Positions 23,623 to 34,934 of a DNA stretch of 64,000 bases are shown here, piece after piece. The position numbers were made by a program, and so were the translations under genes. The first letter of the stretch is position 1, and each line of letters opens with the position of its first letter. The stretch is from positions 124,001 through 188,000 of the forward strand of contig AJFK01000026.1 of NCBI GenBank assembly GCA_000467715.1. The letters are read 5' to 3'. Source of the DNA: Hysterium pulicare CBS 123377. Lineage: Eukaryota; Ascomycota; Dothideomycetes; Hysteriales; Hysteriaceae. The notes under the pieces are model-generated. The model was given only the letters and a program-made list of their open reading frames with translations, had not been told where the DNA came from and made no database searches.

Positions 23623-24371
23623 CTTGTGTTGATGGGAGTTTGCTGGATAGATCCGACTATAGGAAGCTGGCTCGGGCTAGTTCATATCCGTGAGAGGACA
23701 ATATGAATTTTGTGTTGTTGACAGTCTAAGATTGAGTGCTGAGGTAAAGAGATATCGAAGGTAAGAGCGAATGATAAGTAAAAGGTTATGTAAGAAGGCC
23801 GATATCGGTTAATGACGGAATTGTCAGGATGTTCGACATGTTACTCTCAGAATCAGATGTTTGGCGACATGATAAAATGCTAGATTGAGGAACCAAATGG
23901 GCTTCCTAATTCGTCTTACTACCGAATTCTCATGCCTCACCCTTCTCAGAATAGACGTTATGTGACATGCTGACTTCCGGATTTCCTTAAAGGGGGCGAC
24001 TGTCTGTGATGTCTTTCCCAAAGCTTGAATCGGCTTCGCAGGCTGGTAGTAAAGAACGTAGTAGGCAGATATCGATCCCCCGAAAATGGAGGCTGTTGAC
24101 ATCAGTGTAGAGCAAGGAATAAGGCTGATGACAATCTGGTATATTATGAAGACATTAAACTTTTGCGTAAATGCTAGAATGCACAAACACTTTTCTGGCA
24201 GAGCTGCTCCTACTCGATTTTGAACAATATACCCCAAAAATAATATAAGCGAAGACAAATTTTAGATGGTCGTAGCATGCGATCATCCTAAAATGCTAAT
24301 AGATCCTTTGAACTCCGGGTATTAACATTAGGAATGTAAATGCTTGACTGGCATTAGCTTTTGACATAAAT
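23623..24371. other. Spacer between DUF1989 and LEU4
   Basis: Holds the DUF1989 promoter and the 3' end of LEU4. A 144-codon minus-strand frame (23824-24258) lies in A/T-rich sequence and has no domain or splice support, so I do not call it a gene. Confidence 0.4.
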
Positions 24372-26388
24372 TTAATGAGTGCCGTTGACTTGTGACTCAA
24401 GATGAGCCACAACATGACCTGGAGCGTCAGGACCGCTCTTAGGGGCACCGTTGGGCCTTAGAGGCGACAGCTGCTCAGGACTAGGAATATCCAGTGTGTT
24501 CGATCTTTTCGGGCGGAACGGAATAGGTGTGCTTGGGCGACTTGAAAGGAACTGAAGCTCTTGGTCAGTATCGCTGAACATGACAGTAGATCAAGGTCCT
24601 TACCGAGGATGCGGCGGATAGAAGAGCAATCAGAGATGCTTGTACAACATCTTCGTGTATACCCACTCCCCACACTTTCTGGTGTGAACTGGCCGCAGTA
24701 CATTCGATGTAGGTAGCAGCCTTGACTTCTCTCCCCCCGCCAATGGCGTGCTCCTTGTAGTCTGCGACATCAAGGTCAATACCTAAGGTCCGCAGAGCAT
24801 TCGCTAAGGATGAGATAGCACCAACACCAACACCCTTAATTTTATGCTCTTGGCCGTCGATTTCGATAACTCCAGAGAACAGACGTCGGAGATTCCTGTT
24901 GCTTTGTGTTTTACCTGCCTCTAGAGGAGCGGGAGATACAGAACGGTCCGTGGTAATATCGTAGTCCACAAGACTGAATCGTGGATTCCTTTTAAGGTGA
25001 TACGCGTCTTCGAATAGCTTGGTAATTTCTCTGGGTAGTAATTCTCGGCCAATTTGATCCGCCTCTTTTTGAACAATTTTGGAAAATGCAATTTGTAGGC
25101 CACGAGGGAGATCGAGTTCCAGATGGCGCAGAATGATCCAAGCAACACCCCCTTTTCCGCTCTGAGAGTTGACTCTGATGATTGCTTCGTACGTTCGGCC
25201 AATGTCTTCGGGATCTATGGGGAGATATGGCATTTGCCAAGGGCTCTCGGATGTTGCGCGAGCCTGTTTCCTTGCCTGGAATCCTTTCTTGATGGCGTCT
25301 TGATGTGAGCCACTAAACGCGCACACTACTAGTTGGCCACCATAAGGCGCCCGTGGATGTACTGGAATCTTGTTGCTCTTCTCAACAATGTCGATGACCG
25401 TCTTTAGATCTGAGAAATCGATACCTGGATGTATTCCTTGAGTATACAGGTTGAGCGCGAGGGTTACGAGGTCCACATTTCCGGTTCGCTCCCCGTTTCC
25501 AAAGAGAGTTCCTTCTACCCTATCCGCTCCCGCCATTTGAGCGAGCTCTGCAGCGGCTACCGCGCAACCCCTGTCATTGTGTGGATGTAAAGAGACGCAA
25601 ATCTTTTCTCGCTCCGATATATTCCGACAGAAAAACTCAATCTGGTCCGCGTAGATGTTCGGTGTTGCCATCTCGACTGTACTTGGGAGGTTGAAAATAA
25701 TTGGGTTCTCGACACTAGGTTCCCAGGCCTCTTTGACAGCCTCGCAAATTTCGAGAACAAATTTCGGATCCGAGTCCGAGAAAGTTTCTGGGGAAAACTC
25801 GTATGCCCACTCTGTTCCAGCCTGGCTCGGATCATCCTTGGTTATTGACCTCGCGTATCGCGTACATTCCACCGCCAGAGCCTTGCTCTCTGCATTATTC
25901 ATGTTGAAGACTATTTGCTGGAAGCAGGGGCTTGTCGCAAGGTAAAGATGTAGGAGGGCCTTTTTCGCGCCCTTGAGTGAGTCGACCGTTCTCCGAATGA
26001 GTTCCTTGCGACATGGAGATAGGACTTGTAACCAGACGTCATCGGGTACGGCGCCCGGTGTCTGTACGAGCTTTGATGTAAAGTCGAAATCGGTTTGTGA
26101 AGCGGAAGGAAAGGAAACTTCGATCTCTTTGTAACCAAGCTTGACCAGCATTTGGAAGTAGCGCCATTTCTGGTCACCGTCCTACGTAGAGAGAGGGTTA
26201 GTGGTGTCACATGGAGTAACAGTTGTTTGATATACCATGGGGTCAACCAAGCTCTGGTTCCCATCTCTGAGGTCGGTGGATAACCAGCGGGGAGGTTTGC
26301 CGATTGTTTTTGACGGCCATTGTCGGTCGGGCAGGTTTAGAGGGGCAAATGCGCGGTATTTGGTAGATGGATCTTTTAGCATTGGCAT
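24372..26388 (-). CDS. LEU4: 2-isopropylmalate synthase
   Basis: First committed step of leucine synthesis: acetyl-CoA plus 2-ketoisovalerate to 2-isopropylmalate. Exons 26388-26236, 26181-24604, 24551-24372 (636 aa). Introns GTATAT…CTACGTAG and GTAAGG…GCTTCAG restore [15 protein letters not shown] and [14 protein letters not shown]. Catalytic-barrel motifs: LRDGNQSL (residues 40-47), [13 protein letters not shown], the metal motif [11 protein letters not shown], and [15 protein letters not shown]. The C-terminal LeuA regulatory domain (leucine feedback) runs from [19 protein letters not shown] to the [14 protein letters not shown] segment. The start [11 protein letters not shown] matches what I know of fungal enzymes. 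The frame stays open upstream to at least 26571 without an ATG and encodes a basic Ser/Arg-rich stretch; see findings. Confidence 0.95.
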
Positions 26389-26699
26389 GGTAGCTAATGG
26401 GGGGGAGTTGTGAGGAAAGGGCGGAAGGCAATTGAAGGCTCTTGTGCTTTGGATGTGAAGAGATGACGAAGTGGTTCTCCTTGACTCATTTATTTTTTGG
26501 CGGGAGAATGCTCTGAATTGCGGGGTGTCTTGCTGTGGTAGCCGACATCGGCTCCCGCGAATAGCCAGCACGAAGCCATCGTATTCACTAATTGATATAT
26601 CCAGAGATACCCAGGAACACTACGCTGGGTAATGCGCTTTCAATCCAACTCCATTGGTTCAAGTAGAGTTGAGCATCTCATGGCCGACGCAAGAAATGC

Positions 26700-27443
26700 A
26701 ATTCATCCAACGGAAGGGGCCTGCAGGCGCTTGAAATAGAATCACCTGCATCGTCGACACGAAATTCCAACCGACATGAAGTCTTTCGAAAATACGTCAA
26801 GACCCTCATCTATGATGCAAATCTATACGATATAGGCGTGGATGACTACACGGCTTGATGGACATGGATCCTCGAAGGGGATAGTTTCACAGAGTTACTA
26901 CAACTAATGAAGACCAAAGACCAAAGAACCGCTGATCTTTCAAAGAAACTTCTGAAGACGTCGAGCACTGCCAGAACTCAATGATCACGGGAACATTCAA
27001 ACGCTTCCTGACAAATATGAACAAGCTGAGCACCCTAGATCTTGATTTTGAGCAGAGGTGTTACTCAGAGGATGCCAGCTTGATCGCACCAGCTTGCCTG
27101 CAAGATATAATCCCTACCGAATCCCCATGGCCACAGCTTCGAACGCTCAAGCTCTCGGTTTGCGATACCTCGGAAGATTTCTTCATTCGAATTATCACTC
27201 AACATGCAAAGACGCCGAGTACGCTGAATCTTGATGGTATGTCTTTAGATCCTGGAGGGTCTTGGAGTCGAATCTCACTACGCTGCAACCTTGCCTTCGA
27301 CTCGACTCTGCGAAAGTGACAGGCATTTTTGACGATGCAGTGGACGAGGCTGATAGTTCCTGGCATTTTGAAGACGGCTTAGGTACTGCTTTGGCTCACT
27401 ACTTGGTCCATGGAGGCAGTTTTCCTTTGACGGAGGGGCAATA
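26700..27443 (+). pseudogene. Degenerate F-box-like/LRR-like protein gene
   Basis: Three fragments in different frames add up to a protein of a very common fungal family. About 26,725-26,980 encodes EVFRKYVKTLIYDANLYDIG followed after DDYTA by a TGA stop, then continues open past it. From 26,981 the frame changes to one with leucine-rich pattern (LRTLKLSVCDTSEDFFIRII, then STLNLDG). A further shift near 27,260 gives the tail SSWHFEDGLGTALAHYLVHG. The order and spacing fit one ancestral gene. I could not find splice sites that remove the stop and both shifts, so I call it a pseudogene. No F-box itself is visible. An unrecognised intron pattern is the main alternative. Confidence 0.5.
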
Positions 27444-27790
27444 AAGGCCACGTGAATTGTCCGATGCTGGACAGACCTCAACAAGTTTATAGGTGCAAGG
27501 TTATAGATGGGCTGCAAGCCCATATACGAGTCAAAAAGGTGTTGAGACCAGGTAGGGAACACCGCCATGGCGATCTTGACCGGATTAGGTATGCTAGACG
27601 CGTATCGAGCTTTGGCGTCATTCCTCGGTGCATCCCCAGGTTCGCGGTCAGTAACGCTCGGCACAATATGATATCATGAAAATTAGCAAACAACCTATAT
27701 AGAAGAATCTACGCTTTCTATTCTTCTTACATCTACTTCATTTCTGCTTCACTAACCTCACCTAATCACACCCTCTTCCAGCTCGTCAGC
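27444..27790. promoter_or_regulatory. Promoter region of the MFS transporter
   Basis: This separates the F-box-like relic from the transporter start at 27791. A CT-rich stretch (27,715-27,790) precedes the ATG, as is common in fungal leaders. Nothing else seen. Confidence 0.4.
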
Positions 27791-29678
27791 ATGATGTCCT
27801 TTCTGAAGAAAATAAAGAAACCACCAGGGTACGTGATTGCATCCGTTTTGATCTCGCTGGGCGGTATTCTCAATGGGTATGTCGCTCTATATGCTAGCAA
27901 TCTATGCTTACATGACTCCAGCTTTGATACTGGTTCCATCGGGGCTGTTACGGAGATGAAATACTTCTTAAGCACATTCGGAGAGTTGACCCCGACAATG
28001 AGAGGCTTCACAGTATCTTTGATTATGCTTGCTGGCGCCGTGCCTTCCTTTTTTGCCGGCCAGCTTGCTGATCGCTATGGTCGGCTCATGATCGTCATGG
28101 CGGGCGCTATTGTTTTTGCCGTTGGAACGGCTCTACAAGGTGGAGCTTATCATCTTTCCATGTTTCTTGTCGGACGAGCTCTATGTGGTTTTGGGGAAGG
28201 TCTATGGTTGAGTAATGCTTCCGTGTAAGTAGCGACTCAAGAACTATCTCGGTTCATCGCAATTGACGCATAGAATAGATACATTACGGAGATCGCGCCT
28301 AGTGCACGACGAGGTGCATTAGTCTCTTTACCACAGTTTGGATCTGCTGCTGGTAAGCAAAGTCTTCTGGAGCTCCACAATTTATCCTCTGCGATCCGCA
28401 TTCTAACCTCACGAAGGAGTGTGCATCGGCTACTTCACTTGCTACGGAACGGTTAGAGTGGCATCTTCAATGTCATGGCGGGCCCCCTACATCATCCAAG
28501 CGATCATCTCCGTACTCCTCGCTATCTGCTGCGGCATCTTGCCTGAGTCACCTCGCTGGTTAATCCTCCACGGAAAACGAGTGCAGGCCCTAAGAGAGCT
28601 CGATCGACTAGACTTCTCGCGTACCGAAGCCGAGAAAGATATTATTAACTCTATCCACGAGCAGTCTTCCGGGAGTACCTCGACCATGGAAGGTTTACGC
28701 ATGATATTCCGCCGACAGTATCGATCAAGAACGATACTTGCTTTGTTTGTGCTTGGCATGGTACAGCTATGTGGAATAGACGGAGTGGTCTACGTATGTC
28801 AAGAAGTACCCATATTACCCCGAGAGACTAACCACTGCAATTCAGTATGCCCCTACTCTCTTTGCCCAAGCCGGAATACCATCTCAAACAGCATCTTTCC
28901 TAGCATCCGGCGTCTCCGCAATCCTTATGCTAGCCATTTCGATTCCGGCTGTCCTTTATTCCGACCGTATGGGACGACGTACTTCGGTCATCGTAGGCGG
29001 GGGCACCTTATCCTTCTGTATGCTCGTCATTGGCGCGCTCTATGCCTCGAATAGCGTTCATTCAACCGGACCAGCAAGATGGGTTGTCGTAGTTTTAATC
29101 TTTGCCTTTGCCTTAACTTATTGTTCTACCTGGGGCATGGTTGGCAGAACGTATGCAAGCGAAATCCAGTCGGCCAAAACAAGGGCTGCCGCTAGTTGTG
29201 TGGCACAGGGACTCAATTTTGTAAGTATTTATGAATCCTCAGCATCATTTCCCTTTTAGACTTCTGACCGCTCATCTAGTTTGCGAACTGGCTTGTAGCT
29301 TTCGCAACTCCAATCTTCCTTGCCAAGTCCGCTTTTGGAGCCTACTTTCTCTTTGGATTCCTCACTCTTGGCACTGTGATCGTTCTCGCAGCCTATATGC
29401 CGGAAACACGTGGTCGATCTCTGGAAGATATTCAATCCGCCTTCCACCATCCTCAAGTTATGCGCAGTTGGTTCCATCAATTGCGCCGGCTTTTCTCCAA
29501 GGCTGGTGTTGGCCCTACAACAAGCCTAGATGGTGGGAGCGAGAGGAGTAACTTCCAGCTGACGACGGTAGCTGGAGTAGCGGGGATGAGAAACGGAAAT
29601 GTGAGTGTTAGAGCGGTGAATGCTAGTGGCGTGGATACAGATACTGAGGCAATGGTTGTGGTGGAAAATGTGGGTTGA
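27791..29678 (+). CDS. MFS sugar-type transporter
   Basis: Five exons: 27791-28224, 28279-28352, 28417-28793, 28846-29220, 29280-29678 (552 aa). Introns of 52-64 nt restore NASV-YITEIAPSARRG, GSAAG-VCIGYF, GVVY-YAPTLFAQAG and GLNF-FANWLVAFATP. Sugar-porter signatures are present: GQLADRYGR after TM2, the ARRG loop after TM4, PESPRWLILHGK before the central loop, DRMGRR after TM8, and PETRGRSLEDI after TM12. About twelve hydrophobic segments. It should be a plasma-membrane proton symporter or facilitator for a sugar or a related acid. The gene sits directly 5' of a truncated amidohydrolase and near an aldolase and a cyclase, hinting at uptake for a catabolic route. The substrate is unknown. 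Confidence 0.9.
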
Positions 29679-29707
29679 GTGGAGAATGATGTTTCGAGCC
29701 TAGTATT

Positions 29708-30496
29708 ATGACTTCAAAGGAGTATCTGACGCCTAGCGGATATCGGATTCGATGCCTGAATAAACTTTTGGTTGCCAAAATACGCGACGATGGCCCCACT
29801 GGTTATGGCTTCTTTGCGTGTCTAGTCAACTTGGATCATCAAGCCGAATCTCCAGCTGAGATAGCCTATGCTCTCGACGATCTGAAAGCAGATGGTGTAG
29901 TTCTTTACGCCCGGTACGCAAGCGGCCATACCTACCTTGGAGACTCTTCCCTAGTACCCATCTGGGAAGAACTGAATAAACGCAAAGCAGTCGTCTTCAT
30001 CCTTCCCACACATCCAGTCGATACACACCTTGTAAATCCTCTCCTTGCTCGACCCTTCTTCGACTACCCACACGAAACAGGCCGCATTGTAATTGGCCTG
30101 ATCATGCAACGCCGCACAACCCAATTCCCAAAGTGCAGAATCATTCTCAGTCAGGCTGGTGGAACCTTATCCGCCTCCCTCGACCGAATGGCAGGTCTAT
30201 TTCCCTTCACGCCTATGAGTAAGGCCTTCGATCCACTCATGACGGGCGAAGAGATCTATGCGGAAGGGAGGAAGTTTTACTATGATACGGCGTTGAGCGG
30301 GACTAAGGAGCATATGCAATTGGCTTTGGCTTTAGCCGGTGAAGGGCACGTTCTTTTTGGTAGTGATTTCCTTAATGCGCCAACTGAGGGAATCGGTTGG
30401 CTTACTAGAAAGTTAGAGGAGTTGGACCTTTATGTGAAGGTTAAGGAGGATGTGTATTTTGGTGCCGCGAAGAAATTGTTTCTGAGATTGGCATAG
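29708..30496 (+). pseudogene. N-terminally truncated amidohydrolase (ACMSD-like), probably inactive
   Basis: 262 codons open, 29 nt after the transporter stop. The sequence GYGFFACLVNLDHQAESPAE, ALDDLKADGVVLYARY and LPTHPVDTHLVNP is typical of the amidohydrolase-2 / decarboxylase family in fungi. Intact relatives are about 70-90 residues longer at the N-terminus and start with a metal-binding HxH; here the frame begins after that point and the adjacent transporter leaves no room for another exon. The two following His ligands also look lost: the usual VHPTHP is ILPTHP, and the usual HAGGT is QAGGT. The final GSD of LFGSDFLNAP remains. The open frame is otherwise undamaged, so it may be recently inactivated or kept as a non-catalytic protein. 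The family would act on carboxylated aromatics. Confidence 0.65.
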
Positions 30497-30627
30497 GAGC
30501 GAAGAAAGGTCATGAAGGTTTGAAATGACTGACTGGAGGGCCTAGATTGTATAGTATATTTTGTATTCCTATGGTATGAAGTTCCTTTCTCTCTCTGCTT
30601 CTTCAATCAACCACCACTTCAATCTCA

Positions 30628-31795
30628 TTATGATTCAATTCCGCTAATGACAGCTAGCAACGCCAACAAAACTGTTATTGCATCAATCAACCTGTTACTA
30701 TAATTTCGAAAGCTTTTTAACGTACCTGTCGCCGTCGTCAAAATAAACCCAGCAACCGTGAAGGCAGTTTGTGCATCCCCTCCCCTCGCAGTCCAGATAA
30801 CCCCAACTAGAGTTGAAACGATACACGGTATCGTCCCCGCGATGAATATCCGGCCAGCATTCCAACCTTCCACAAACTCCAGTGTGTGTCTTTTATCAGG
30901 TTGTCGCAAACGAAAGACCCAATCAACCCATTCTGTCTCGAAGCCGAAGTCAGAGGGGTGATTGAATGCGTATAATACCTCTTGCATGGTGAACTCATCA
31001 AGAGGAACAGGTTGCGGACGAGTCGTCGGAGTCCACTGATGGTATACGTCAGGTTTATATGGCTCTTGTGTCGATCTTTCAAATATTTGGAATCGAAACA
31101 GTACCTACAGATAGCAAACGCAACCTACGAAGCGTCTTGAGGGAAAAGTACCGCCTCCAAAACCCACACATGTCTACAAACCAAGTCCGTCTAAGGGCGT
31201 TGAAAAGCTCTTCATCGGACTTTAACAAGCGTGGGCTTTTGGACGTCATTTCTTTGTAAGTGGTCTCGCTGTCGCATTTGTCTTTGCTTATAACCCTTAT
31301 CTGTTTCATGATACATCCATAGGCTCCATTTCGATAGCACACCAGATTAAGCGAGCAAGTCGGTTTCGAAGATTTTTCAGCCTTTGCCGTACTCGTATGG
31401 TCCTTATCGCCTTCGTGTATCGCCGTAATGGATGATCCAGAGCTAGTTCTACTGGGGGCTGCGCCGAATGGTGTCACGACGGCCGACGGTGGAAGAGGTT
31501 TTGATCGGGTGATCTTGAAATGCTTTACCGCATCGTCGACCGTATTTTGTTTAGGAGTGTTGCGGCTCTCGTCTTGGGCAGGCAGATTCCTCACTATTCC
31601 ACCACCTCCAAACCACGCACGCCACGATCTCCAATTCACTGAGTAGTGAGCTGAAACCGGCTGCGGACCCGAATATATAAGTTCACGCGCCTCCACTTGA
31701 GTTATGCGGGCGAAGATATCATGGGGCGAATTCGAAGTGCTTGCAGGCTGACGATATGCGGACACAGAGGGAGGATGGTAGCCTTGGTAGGCCAT
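30628..31795 (-). CDS. Hypothetical fungal membrane protein
   Basis: Two exons: 31795-31109 and 31035-30628 (364 aa), with intron GTAGGT…CCATCAG restoring RLRLLS-WTPTTRPQPVP. I recognise the pattern LRRTWFVDMCGFWRRYF, then FRLRQPDKRHTLEFVEGWN, from unnamed proteins common in Leotiomycete genomes; no function is known. The N-terminal 200 residues are Ser/Pro-rich and presumably soluble. The C-terminal third has hydrophobic segments IFIAGTIPCIVSTLVGVIW, AFTVAGFILTTATG and AITVLLALLAVISGI, so it is likely a membrane protein with two or three helices. The start at 31795 (MAYQGYHPPS) was chosen over an in-frame ATG at 31822. The last helix follows a possible GTACGT donor, but the only acceptor would make an intron too short to splice. 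Confidence 0.65.
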
Positions 31796-32589
31796 AGTAA
31801 TGAAAAAGAAAAGAGATATCAAGACTTAAGAAATTGGAATAATCGTATAAGTACGATAATGGAAACCAAAAGAGTATCCATTGGCTTTATAAGATGAATA
31901 TGTCCTAGGCATCTTTGATCAGGCTGAGAAGCTGAGAATATGCCTTGCGCCTACGATCTTAGTTGTGGAGGCGCAATGCAGCGACCTCCCAAAAGCAACA
32001 CTTGATGAGTAGTTCGTAGAGAGTCATGAACTATAGCAATCAATTAATCTATGCTCATACGTACTAGAATCTGTATGTTTACATATACCACAGCAACTTG
32101 GGCGTTGTGGGCCACCGAAAAAGGGCGGAGCTGGTTGATTTTACACAATCACGTGAGACTTAGAAGATCTGTCTTGCGATGTGTTTATTTATAGACGAAA
32201 TAGAACAGTGAATAGCGTGCATCGTCCAAGATTTGCTAATAGACACGAAAATATCCGCAATACGCCTACTATCTATCACGTGAATGCGTTGCGCCCTTCA
32301 ACCCCACTTCCGCGAGCCGTTTTTCTTGCACCAACGTATCAGCAACCAACCATCACCGCATTCCGGGTTAACCTTCCTCAATCGCAATGGTCGGAGCCTC
32401 ACCGGAGATATGGATCTTTCCCAACGTCTAATCGCGCGTAGGGCGTGTAGAATGGCGGATATGTTCTTAAAAGGACCGCATCCTCAGTCAAGACTAGCAT
32501 TCTTCTCTCAACAAAACCGTCTTTGCTTAGAGCTGTGCTACTAATTCTTCTGATAGCACTCAGCTATTAATTCTCTATAGTCGACCACA
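31796..32589. promoter_or_regulatory. Divergent spacer, membrane-protein gene and aldolase
   Basis: The promoters of two divergent genes lie here. Plus-strand frames at 32.18-32.54 kb overlap one another and show no domain. Nothing else seen. Confidence 0.4.
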
Positions 32590-33553
32590 ATGGCGCCCTC
32601 AGCAGTCCCCGCCGAGCCTCTCCCTGCTCCAATTGCGAAGGAATTCCCCTCCAAAGAAGCCGCCGAAGTGGCCAAAAAAGAGCCAACCGCCCTCCAAGCT
32701 ATTTCCCAAGGCGTGTGTCTTCCCGGCATACCTCTTTTCTCTAGCTATGACAAACAACGCGCTTGGATCCTTTCCCACATGGCGGGCGCCTTTCGCGTCT
32801 TCGCCCGCAAAGGCTTCACAGAAGGCATGTCCGGGCACATCTCCGTACGCGATCCCGAACACCCACACATGTTCTGGACGAACCCTCTTGGCCGGCATTT
32901 TGCCCTCCTCAAAGCGAGCGACATGGTGTTGTTGGATTATGATGGGAAGGTTGTCGGAGGGAACACTACGAGACCAGCGAATGGAGCGGGGTTCTTGATA
33001 CACAGTGCGGTGCACAAGGCAAGGCCTGATGTTCATGCGGCATGCCATGCACATGGGAAGGCAGGCAAGGCCTGGAGTGCGTTTGGCAGGAAGCTGGAAA
33101 TGATCAACCAGGATGTTACATATTTCTATGGGGATGCGCAGGCGGTGTATCATGAATTTGGAGGAATCGTATTCTCGGAAGAAGAGGGCTTGAGATTGGC
33201 TGCCGCGCTTGGGCCAAAGGGGAAGGGTATGATACTCAGGAATCATGGACTTTTGGTACGTATATGGGAGATGCATGATTGAATACTGTGGCTGACTTTG
33301 GATGCAGACCGTTGGTGGTACGATCGACGAAGCTGCATATCTATACACCCTCATGGAACGCAGTTGCGAAGTTCAACTCATGGTTGAAGCCGCTGCGGCA
33401 AACGGAATTCCAAAGGTCTATGTCGAAGATGAGGCTGCGGAGTATACGTTTCGTATGGCTAGTGACCCAGAGACATTGTACTGGGAATTCCAACCAGATT
33501 TGGAGTATGAGTTTGAGCAGAGTAATGGGGCTTTTGATGACGCCAAGTTTTGA
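32590..33553 (+). CDS. Class II aldolase/adducin-domain protein
   Basis: Two exons: 32590-33255 and 33308-33553, intron GTACGT…GATGCAG, joint NHGLL-TVGGTIDEA; 303 aa. The family includes L-fuculose-phosphate and L-rhamnulose-phosphate aldolases plus non-catalytic adducin-like proteins. The Zn-binding histidines are in place: H153 and H155 in HAACHAHGK and H219 in ILRNHGLL. SGHISVRDPEHPHMFWTNP is the phosphate-loop region typical of fungal members. The N-terminal 45 residues are Ala/Glu/Pro-rich without a targeting signal, so cytosolic. The substrate is unknown. The position downstream of a sugar-type transporter suggests sugar or sugar-acid breakdown, but this is context only. Confidence 0.88.
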
Positions 33554-33679
33554 CACACCTAAAGAAGAGAATCTAGATTTATTCAAACAATCCCCCTTCA
33601 TTGGTCAAGCCGCCACCGCTTACTTTCATCGAATACATCGCAAGTTTATACCCAACAATGTTACCCATAGCTTCTTGAT

Positions 33680-34018
33680 ATGAAATCTCACGCTACTAAT
33701 GCATTTTCCCTCCATAGATCTAATGCGTTACTATCTCCCACCATGATGTTTATCTACAGAACAGCTATATGCTGGCTATGCCGGTGTAATTGCGAAAGAT
33801 CAAGCTTACGGGACTTGAAGAAGGTTTTGCCGCAGCAGCGGCCTGCGACCTTACTTATGGATGTCCATATCGATATCGAATTCTGCTACGAGCGGATGGG
33901 GTTTCAAGATCTTTGTCCGAAGCATGGTAGGCAACTGAGGGACGCTATTCGGAAGATGTATTTGGATTGGAGCGGTGAGGGAGGTGTGCGAAGCCAGGAG
34001 GTTAGTGAGGAAGATTGA
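33680..34018 (+). CDS. Small Cys-containing hypothetical protein (uncertain)
   Basis: 112 codons from ATG at 33680. The sequence has a compact Cys cluster (CWLCRCNCE near residues 31-39), later FCYERMGFQDLCPKHG, and an acidic C-terminus. The composition looks protein-like rather than random, and the pattern of Cys and the C-terminal C-P-K-H recalls short unnamed fungal proteins. There is no named domain, no splice support and no homologue I can name. An upstream exon could be missing, since the first 25 residues look like leader sequence. Treat as a weak call. Confidence 0.35.
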   Translation: MKSHATNAFSLHRSNALLSPTMMFIYRTAICWLCRCNCERSSLRDLKKVLPQQRPATLLMDVHIDIEFCYERMGFQDLCPKHGRQLRDAIRKMYLDWSGEGGVRSQEVSEED

Positions 34019-34934
34019 TGAGTGTGTGGATATTTGGTATTTGGCATCAGAGAACTGTAGTAAAGTGGTCCATTCTTATTTTGTTTATGCCCATACGGAT
34101 ATCTACCAGGGCATAGCATCTCCTGGGTGAACGTAGACATCAACTTTATTCGTTTCAAACTTTCCTCCAAGGAAGAGAACAAGATAGCATATAGATTTCA
34201 CAGTAAAAGTAACTAGAACAATCTAAGTATCAAGCTGAACATTCTTTTCTCCAGCAAATCGATTTGTTTCCCGACCTTAGAATATAAGAGAAGATGTGGT
34301 GGGATTGTGATGGCCCAAGCTTCAGACCCCTTGGCAGCGGAGTTGAAACCTCTTTTCCAAACTCTTCTGTCTCCACCTCTCCCCGTCATCAACCCCATCT
34401 CATCATCTTGACTGAGCGGCTTGGCTATTGAGAGGCAAGCTGGGAGAATGCCACCAAAGATTGCACACTCGAATAACCACGTACCCTTGTCCGCGGGTAG
34501 GTACCAACGAGTCATGCACGTTATTCCATTTCATCATCGCCCCGGAACAGACTGTGATCGGTTTCTTCCAAACTACTGCCAGAGAATTTCCCCGCACCCC
34601 GCATATAGTGGAGTATCTATCAGTTAGCTAGAGACGCCAGAGAAGCTATACAGCTTAGCCGGATGAACCCTTATCCAGGTCCTAGGTTGTTCTCGTTATG
34701 GTACCAGCTGATCCATCACCCATTTTCCTTTCTCGCTGCGCAAATGTATTGCGGACTTGTACCAAGGCACAGAAGACCCCCGAGATCTACACAGTGGGTC
34801 ACCAGCTCGGAAAAGATACTCCTGGTTATGAGAGCTCCGCTGCTATAAGTATAACTTGCTCCTTCCTGTATTCCCCCTCGCCCATCTCTTTCTAGTCGAG
34901 TCAATCTCGGGTCATACAAGTACTTTCTCCCATC
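34019..34934. other. Spacer before the cyclase gene
   Basis: The right part is the promoter of the secreted cyclase. Open frames on both strands at 34.2-34.9 kb shadow each other and have no domain. No gene supported. Confidence 0.4.

Noticed and set aside
23824-24258. 144-codon hydrophobic minus-strand frame
   Set aside because: A/T-rich sequence favours hydrophobic codons; no family pattern and it sits in a spacer.
34213-34515. 100-codon minus-strand frame
   Set aside because: No domain, shadowed on the other strand, no splice support.
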